The notes under the pieces were generated by a model. It was not told the DNA's origin. It was given only the letters and a program-made list of their open reading frames with translations, and made no database searches. From Puia dinghuensis (GTDB lineage Bacteria; Bacteroidota; Bacteroidia; Chitinophagales; Chitinophagaceae): a stretch of 18,877 nt of DNA. The position numbers and the translations under genes were made by a program. Of this stretch, positions 14,044 through 18,877 are shown piece after piece; within the stretch, counting starts at the first letter, position 1, and every line of letters starts with the position of its first letter. The DNA lies in the NCBI GenBank assembly GCA_026224995.1, contig JAMFRX010000041.1, forward strand, positions 1 through 18,877. The letters are read 5' to 3'.

Positions 14044-15435
14044 ATGAAGAAAAACTACACTTCCCGGCTCAGCCTGCTGGCCATATCCTTCGCCATACTC
14101 CTATTCAGCCAGAGTTTTTTCGGCTGCCAAAAATCACTCCCGATCCCGACAGCAGAACTGGACAAGGTCCAGCATGTGGTGGTCATCTACATGGAGAATC
14201 ACAGCTTCGACAATCTCTATGGCGACTTCCCCGGCGCCACCGGCCTTTCCGACGCACCCCTGGATAGGATCATCCAGCTGGACTCTTTCAACAAGCCCTA
14301 TACCTTCCTCCCGGCGATCACGGGCACAACCGCCTTCCCTACGAACCTGCCCAATCATTATTTCGATATCGACCAGTATATTGCCAACGACGAGCTGACG
14401 CCCGATGTCCTGCACCGCTACTACCAGGAACAGTTGCAGATCGACGGTGGCAAGATGGATAAGTACGCCCTCTACAATACTTCCGCCGGGCTGTCACAGG
14501 GTTATTACAAGACCAGCTTGATTCCCCTGCTGAGCATGGCTCAGCAATACACGCTCTGCGATAATTTCTTCCATAGCGCTTTCGGCGGCTCCTTCCTCAA
14601 CCACATGTGGCTGATCGCCGCGGCCAGCCCTGTGTTCCCCAATGCACCTGCCAGCATCGTAGCCAAACTGGCTCCCAATGGCACCCTGATCACAGATGGA
14701 CAGGTAACACCCGATGGCTTTGTCGTCAACACGAGCTATACGGTCAACAACCCCCATCCTGCCGGCACCGCCGCCAATGTGCTTGTCCCTAATCAGACCC
14801 TGCCTACCATCGGCGACCGGCTCAGCGCCAAGAATGTCTCCTGGGCCTGGTATTCCGGTGGCTGGGACAGCGCCCTGGCCGGCACTCCTGACCCGACCTT
14901 TCAGTTCCATCACCAGCCCTTCGCCTATTTCACCAACTTCGCCGATGGCACCAAGGCCAAGGCCGAGCACTTGCTGGACGAGAAGCTCTTCATCACCGCT
15001 GCCAAGGCAGGCACGCTGCCCAGCGTCTCTTTCGTCAAGCCTCTTGGCATCAACAACGAGCACCCCGGCTATTCCGATGTGGCGCTTGGCGAAGATCACG
15101 CGGTACAGCTCATCAACGACGTGCTGACCGGGCCGGATGCCAAGAGCACCCTCATCATCGTCACGTATGATGAGAACGGCGGTTTCTGGGACCATGTGGC
15201 TCCGCCGGTGATCGATAAGAAATGGGGCCCTGGTACCCGCATCCCCGCCATCATCATCGGGCCTTTTGCGAAGAAGGGATTCGTTGATCATACCCAATAC
15301 GAAACCGCCAGCATCCTGGCGCTGATAGAAAAGCGCTGGAACCTCTCCCCGCTGGCTTCGCGCGACAGGGATGCCAATCCCCTGGAGAATGTATTCGATC
15401 TTTCGGGAGCAGGACAGCCGGTCTATGCTAAGTAG
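14044..15435 (+). CDS. Phosphoesterase family lipoprotein (phospholipase C / acid phosphatase-like)
   Basis: 463 residues from ATG 14044 (MKKNYTSRLSLLAISFAILL); an ATG six codons earlier (14026) would place extra residues before the signal. The signal ends in a lipobox SFFGC with Cys28, so it is a predicted lipoprotein. The phosphoesterase domain (PF04185 type) opens with VVVIYMENHSFDNLYG (46-60), whose Glu51, Asn52 and Asp56 belong to the family's metal/nucleophile region, and closes with TYDENGGFWDHVAPP (374-388) and TRIPAIIIGPFAKKG. Members hydrolyse phospholipids or phosphomonoesters with divalent metal, outside the cytoplasm. Which substrate is used here is open. The final codons overlap the start of the cytochrome peroxidase gene by 11 nt, indicating translational coupling. 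Confidence 0.88.
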   Translation: MKKNYTSRLSLLAISFAILLFSQSFFGCQKSLPIPTAELDKVQHVVVIYMENHSFDNLYGDFPGATGLSDAPLDRIIQLDSFNKPYTFLPAITGTTAFPTNLPNHYFDIDQYIANDELTPDVLHRYYQEQLQIDGGKMDKYALYNTSAGLSQGYYKTSLIPLLSMAQQYTLCDNFFHSAFGGSFLNHMWLIAAASPVFPNAPASIVAKLAPNGTLITDGQVTPDGFVVNTSYTVNNPHPAGTAANVLVPNQTLPTIGDRLSAKNVSWAWYSGGWDSALAGTPDPTFQFHHQPFAYFTNFADGTKAKAEHLLDEKLFITAAKAGTLPSVSFVKPLGINNEHPGYSDVALGEDHAVQLINDVLTGPDAKSTLIIVTYDENGGFWDHVAPPVIDKKWGPGTRIPAIIIGPFAKKGFVDHTQYETASILALIEKRWNLSPLASRDRDANPLENVFDLSGAGQPVYAK

Positions 15436-17236
15436 TCGGCTAGCCGGAAGAACGGGGTCGTCCTTGTCGATCAGGGCAATATTCCTCCTGCTGCTCATAG
15501 CCTGCCTCATCGGCTATGCCTGCATCGGCAAGAAGCCGGCCCCGGAAAAAGCTATCGCGGAAAAGCTGCTCGCACAAGTGGACAGCTTTTCCGCTATTTG
15601 TCGCGTCTTCGAGCTGGACCTGGGTCATGACACCAGCTCCGCCGATCTGCAGCGACTATTTCTGCGGACCCGGCTCGCCTACAAACGGATAGAGTGGGCG
15701 GCCGAATACTTCGATCCCTCCGCGGCCAGGGTCGTCAATGGGCCGCCCGTGCAGGAAGTGGAGCTCTCCGGTCTCGTGATCGATCCCGCCGGACTGCAGA
15801 TCATGGAGACTTACGTCTTCCCTTCTTACGACACTTTAAAGCGCAACGACCTTATCGCGCAGCTGCACCGTATCGAGCAGGCCTGTGTCCAATACAAGCG
15901 TCATTTTGCCAATATCGACATCTTGGATTGGCAGGTCTTCGATGCCACCAGGCTGGAAGTGTTCCGGATCATGACCCTCGGCATCGTCGGCTTCGACGAT
16001 CCGCTCTCGCAGCGGAGCATGCTGGAAGCCGCCACGAGCCTTCAAAGCATGCAGGAGGTCCTCGCGCGTTATCCCGATGGCTTTATGTTACCCTTCGTCC
16101 CGGCGGCCCGCTATCTCACCAGCCATCCGGATTTCAATTCCTTCGATCGGGCCGCCTTCATCACCGCTTACGCCAACCCGCTGACCACGGGAATCACCGG
16201 GTTAGAAAAAAAGCTGGGCATCCACGTGATCCGCTACAACCGGCTGCTGAACCAGGATGCCCGGACGCTTTTTGATACCGCCGCCTTCAACGTCAATGCC
16301 TATGTGCCGGACTATGTCTCTTTCACGAGCACGGAAAAAATAGCGCTTGGCAGACGTTTGTTCTCAGACCCTTTGCTCTCGGCTTCGGGGGTGAGAAGCT
16401 GCCAGACCTGTCATCAGCCTGACAAAGCGTTTACTGACGGGCTTGTACGAAACACCGTGCTCGACGACGGCAAGCTCCTGCCGCGCAATACCCCTACACT
16501 CATAAATGCGGCTCTACAGCCTTCTCAATTCTACGACCTGCGCGCCAAGACCCTGGAAGACCAGAGCCGTACTGTCGTCCAGAACGCTGCCGAGATGCAC
16601 GGTGACATGCAGCTTTCTGTCAAACGTCTTTGGCAGGACTCCGCTTATCGGGCGCTGTTCGGCGCCGCCTTCCCCAGGACCGGCCGTACGGGCATCGACA
16701 CCCTGGAGGTGATGAATGCCATTGGTTCGTATGTACGAAGCCTGGTATTCCTCAACAGCCGGTTTGATACTTATATGCGCGGCGATAAAACGGCTTTGAG
16801 CGCTGACGAGGTCAAGGGGTTCAATCTCTTCATGGGAAAGGCAAAATGCGGCAGCTGCCACTATATGCCTCTGTTCAACGGGACTTTTCCGCCAAGGTAT
16901 ACGAAGATCGAAACGGAGGTCATCGGCGTACCTGCGGCTGTCACTGGGAAGGTAATCGACGCTGACCCGGGTAGGTATGGGATTATTGCTGTGGAATCAT
17001 TTCGGCATGCTTTCAAGACGCCTACAGTCCGCAATGCCGCGCTTACTGCGCCGTATATGCACAACGGGGTCTTCACGACATTGGAGCAGGTCGTGGATTT
17101 TTATGACAAGGGTGGTGGGGTAGGGTTAGGGATAAACGTGTCTAATCAGACACTTCCTTTCGACAAGCTGGGTCTTTCTTCGGAAGAGCGGGGGCAGCTC
17201 ATTGCGTTTATACATAGTTTGGATAGTAAGCGGTAA
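15425..17236 (+). CDS. Di-heme cytochrome c peroxidase (CcpA/MauG family) with long N-terminal helical extension
   Basis: 603 residues from ATG 15425, which lies inside the end of the phosphoesterase gene; a start at 15371 would put 18 residues before the membrane anchor. A hydrophobic segment at about 17-32 (IRAIFLLLLIACLIGY) acts as signal or anchor, perhaps a lipoprotein signal with Cys33. Residues about 40-295 are mostly helical and recall imelysin-like helical domains, though I see no diagnostic motif. The peroxidase part begins near 300: FTSTEKIALGRRLFSDPLLS, first heme site CQTCH (326-330), second heme site CGSCH (475-479), and KTPTVRNAALTAPYMHNG (531-548) with the conserved Met545/His546 region. 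These periplasmic enzymes reduce hydrogen peroxide or oxidise protein or small-molecule partners. About 300 residues longer than classic CcpA (roughly 320-350). Confidence 0.9.
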   Translation: MLSSRLAGRTGSSLSIRAIFLLLLIACLIGYACIGKKPAPEKAIAEKLLAQVDSFSAICRVFELDLGHDTSSADLQRLFLRTRLAYKRIEWAAEYFDPSAARVVNGPPVQEVELSGLVIDPAGLQIMETYVFPSYDTLKRNDLIAQLHRIEQACVQYKRHFANIDILDWQVFDATRLEVFRIMTLGIVGFDDPLSQRSMLEAATSLQSMQEVLARYPDGFMLPFVPAARYLTSHPDFNSFDRAAFITAYANPLTTGITGLEKKLGIHVIRYNRLLNQDARTLFDTAAFNVNAYVPDYVSFTSTEKIALGRRLFSDPLLSASGVRSCQTCHQPDKAFTDGLVRNTVLDDGKLLPRNTPTLINAALQPSQFYDLRAKTLEDQSRTVVQNAAEMHGDMQLSVKRLWQDSAYRALFGAAFPRTGRTGIDTLEVMNAIGSYVRSLVFLNSRFDTYMRGDKTALSADEVKGFNLFMGKAKCGSCHYMPLFNGTFPPRYTKIETEVIGVPAAVTGKVIDADPGRYGIIAVESFRHAFKTPTVRNAALTAPYMHNGVFTTLEQVVDFYDKGGGVGLGINVSNQTLPFDKLGLSSEERGQLIAFIHSLDSKR

Positions 17237-17248
17237 CTTTAGGTTACC
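17232..17248 (+). other. Hairpin over the peroxidase stop codon, next to the helicase start
   Basis: GGTAAC (17232-17237) pairs with GTTACC (17243-17248) around TTTAG. The stem includes the TAA stop (17234-17236) and ends 2 nt before ATG 17251. It could restrain initiation at the helicase start until the ribosome finishing the peroxidase opens it. Short stem, so modest confidence. Confidence 0.35.
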
Positions 17249-17250
17249 TT

Positions 17251-18877
17251 ATGCCTGATCACTATGTAAACATCCTGCGATTTTGGCGCGCCGCCGAAAC
17301 CTTCACGCTCCCGGACATCCCCGGCCGGAAAAAATCCAGCAGGCTGTTTTATACCGCCTTGCAGCCCGGCGACCCGCTCCCCTGGGAGGCCGACCAGCTA
17401 CCAGCCCCCGAAGAGACCCGGCGCTGGCGACATACCCTATACTTCCATGTGATCGCCAAAGAATCGGTGATCGGTCTGCTGGCCAGGCTCACGGGTTCCA
17501 CTGAATTCCGGGAACCAGCCGTCGGCGATACCTGTCTGTCGGCGCTCGTGGTCGATGCTTCCGGCTGCCCCGGTCCACGTACTTACGCCCCGGCGGCATT
17601 TGTATATACAATGAAGCTCCTCCGCGAAAAACGGAATCCCGAGGAGCTCACAGAGCTGCTCAAGCAGGCGCAGGAAGAATATATTACCCGCTTTGGGCTA
17701 AGCGCCAACGAGGAGCCCATCGCCGTTACCTGGACGTCGCTGCAAAAAGAGCTGGATCATCTCCGGCGGCTGGCTGGCAAGGAGCTGCCGCCCCGGCCAC
17801 CCGTCTATTGCATCAGCGAGCAGGTGAGTCCTGTGCTGGTATTGGAAGCGCCTTTTCTAAATAGCTATTACCTCGCCGACCTGGACAACCTGATCCGGCA
17901 TCCCCGTGATCTGGGCGCTCCGCTGGAGCGTTACCTCACTCCGCAGGTAGATGTCGAGGCGCGCCGGGACCTGCTGGACCCGCGGGTGTTGGTGGAGTAC
18001 CTGAATCCGGGCGCTCAGTCTCCCGGTAGATGGCCGGCTGATCCGAGCTATGGGTTGTATAGCGCCCAGCAGGCGGCATTGCAGCTGGCCTTGCCGGCTT
18101 TACGGGATTCATCGGGCCTACTGGGCATCAACGGTCCGCCCGGCACAGGCAAGACCACCCTGCTGCGGGAAGTCATCGCCGATGTGATCGTCACCAGGGC
18201 CCGGCGACTGCTGAAGATCCGCGTCAACGACCTTTTCTCCGTCAGGCGGATACCCCTCACCGAGAAAGCCGGTTACTATAACATCGACCAAACCGCCTTC
18301 GGTAATGACGGCATCGTCGTATCGGGCAACAACAATACCGCCATCGAGAACATCTCGCGGGAGCTGCCGGCCCTCCGCAATATCGACCGCGAGGCCTTTC
18401 CGGAAGCAGACTATTTCTCTGGCGTCGCCACCGGCATCCTGGGCGAACCCTCCTGGGGCCTGTTGAGCGCCGTGTTAGGCCGATCCGATAACCGCTCCGC
18501 CTTTATCGATAAGTTCTGGTTCAACAAGAGTAACAGCTTCAGCAAACACCTGCGCGAGCAATACGAGGATGCCTCTCTCCCGGAAAAATTTGCTTCGACG
18601 GCGAGGCGGCTCACCGGCTTGTTGCAGGACTACGATCGGTATCAGGAGCTGGCCATCGCCTACCATGCTACGACCGGCGGCGGCCCAACCGCTCTCGCGG
18701 CCGAGGCTGGGCAGGGCGCCCTGGCCACCCGGTTGACGCTCGAGTACGGCGTGGCTTCCGAGCATTTGCCCGACCGCCACTGGCCGGGTATGGACCCAAA
18801 GGAGATGCATACCCGAACGCCTTATGCGGGGGCTAAGATAGCGGCCCTGCGCAGCGAGATCTTCCTCTGCAGCCTCC
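17251..18877 (+). CDS. Superfamily 1 (DNA2/UPF1-like) helicase / AAA-domain ATPase, N-terminal part only
   Basis: The frame is open from ATG 17251 to the window edge (542 complete codons) with no stop. Residues 1-280 have no motif I can name; the opening HYVNILRFWRAAETFTLPDI recalls the N-terminus of large uncharacterised Bacteroidota helicases. Residues 291-303 are LGINGPPGTGKTT, a Walker A motif with Lys301 and Thr302, preceded by a Q-motif-like YGLYSAQQAALQLAL. Residues 354-373 (GIVVSGNNNTAIENISRELP) match motif Ia of COG1112-type SF1 helicases. Motifs II to VI would lie beyond the edge. A helical insert fills about 375-542. Expected role: ATP-driven unwinding or remodelling of DNA or RNA. 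It follows the peroxidase gene by 14 nt but is probably functionally unrelated. Family call good, function open. Confidence 0.8.
   Translation, partial: MPDHYVNILRFWRAAETFTLPDIPGRKKSSRLFYTALQPGDPLPWEADQLPAPEETRRWRHTLYFHVIAKESVIGLLARLTGSTEFREPAVGDTCLSALVVDASGCPGPRTYAPAAFVYTMKLLREKRNPEELTELLKQAQEEYITRFGLSANEEPIAVTWTSLQKELDHLRRLAGKELPPRPPVYCISEQVSPVLVLEAPFLNSYYLADLDNLIRHPRDLGAPLERYLTPQVDVEARRDLLDPRVLVEYLNPGAQSPGRWPADPSYGLYSAQQAALQLALPALRDSSGLLGINGPPGTGKTTLLREVIADVIVTRARRLLKIRVNDLFSVRRIPLTEKAGYYNIDQTAFGNDGIVVSGNNNTAIENISRELPALRNIDREAFPEADYFSGVATGILGEPSWGLLSAVLGRSDNRSAFIDKFWFNKSNSFSKHLREQYEDASLPEKFASTARRLTGLLQDYDRYQELAIAYHATTGGGPTALAAEAGQGALATRLTLEYGVASEHLPDRHWPGMDPKEMHTRTPYAGAKIAALRSEIFLCSL
17600..17611. 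repeat. Third copy of palindrome TTGTATATACAA, inside the helicase gene
   Basis: The same perfect 12-bp palindrome as at 590-601 and 693-704, here coding for the segment F-V-Y-T-M and preceded by an extra T as in the right-hand copy at 692-704. The extended GCCG/CGGC flank is absent. It is an AT-only-core word in GC-rich coding DNA. Confidence 0.5.

Noticed and set aside
14494..15510. 338-codon minus-strand open frame
   Set aside because: Shadow of the phosphoesterase gene, a product of GC-rich third codon positions.
17251..18877. Calling the right edge a complete defence system
   Set aside because: Only the first part of one gene is visible; no nuclease, kinase or other partner is present in the window.

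Overview
The window looks like a chromosomal piece of a Bacteroidota genome, most likely a Chitinophagaceae-type soil organism. The evidence is: a secreted protein ending in a type IX secretion (Por) sorting domain; an 814-residue orphan MacB/FtsX-type permease of the kind abundant in this phylum; a LytS-type histidine kinase paired with a LytTR regulator; promoters of the Bacteroidota form (TTG, 18-20 bp, TAnnTTTG); and almost no Shine-Dalgarno sequences. Coding DNA is GC-rich with C/G-ending codons, while the spacers are AT-rich. No rRNA, tRNA, CRISPR array, insertion sequence or phage gene was seen.

Layout. 1-482 (-): 5' part of a secreted glycoside hydrolase family 31 enzyme, cut by the window edge. 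483-755: regulatory spacer with two copies of the 12-bp palindrome TTGTATATACAA arranged as a 17-bp inverted repeat; one copy contains the -33 element of a predicted promoter. 756-2924 (+): a small class I methyltransferase, a lipoprotein of unknown function, and a second methyltransferase of the leucine-carboxyl-methyltransferase type. 2921-5773 (-): a small basic exported protein and the FtsX-type permease. 6182-7336 (+): T9SS-exported protein, followed by a terminator region with three consecutive hairpins. 7565-10765 (+): a four-gene signalling operon with its own clear promoter, coding for a LiaF-like membrane protein, a DUF4288-like protein, a LytS-type kinase and a LytTR regulator. 10743-11783 (-): aldo/keto reductase. 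11799-12518 (+): unknown exported protein. 12515-13600 (-): anhydro-N-acetylmuramic acid kinase (anmK). 13783-13929 (+): 48-residue lmo0937-family membrane peptide. 14044-17236 (+): phosphoesterase/phospholipase C-type lipoprotein overlapping a di-heme cytochrome c peroxidase that carries a long N-terminal helical extension. 17251-end (+): first 542 residues of a large superfamily 1 (DNA2/UPF1-like) helicase, cut by the window edge.

How it fits together. The clearest functional unit is the LiaF-like/kinase/LytTR operon, which resembles cell-envelope stress circuits (LiaFSR/VraTSR logic) rebuilt with LytS/LytTR components. AnmK (cell-wall sugar recycling), the permease and the small membrane peptide also belong to envelope physiology, but nothing in the sequence links them to the operon. 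The genome is packed tightly: convergent neighbours share stop-codon bases at two sites (CTAG at 2921-2924, TTAA at 12515-12518) and overlap by 23 nt at a third, and several promoters lie so close to the start codon that leaderless or very short-leader mRNAs are expected. No complete new system could be demonstrated. The best leads are the palindrome pair at 586-708, the helicase at the right edge, and the tryptophan-periodic LiaF-like sensor operon.
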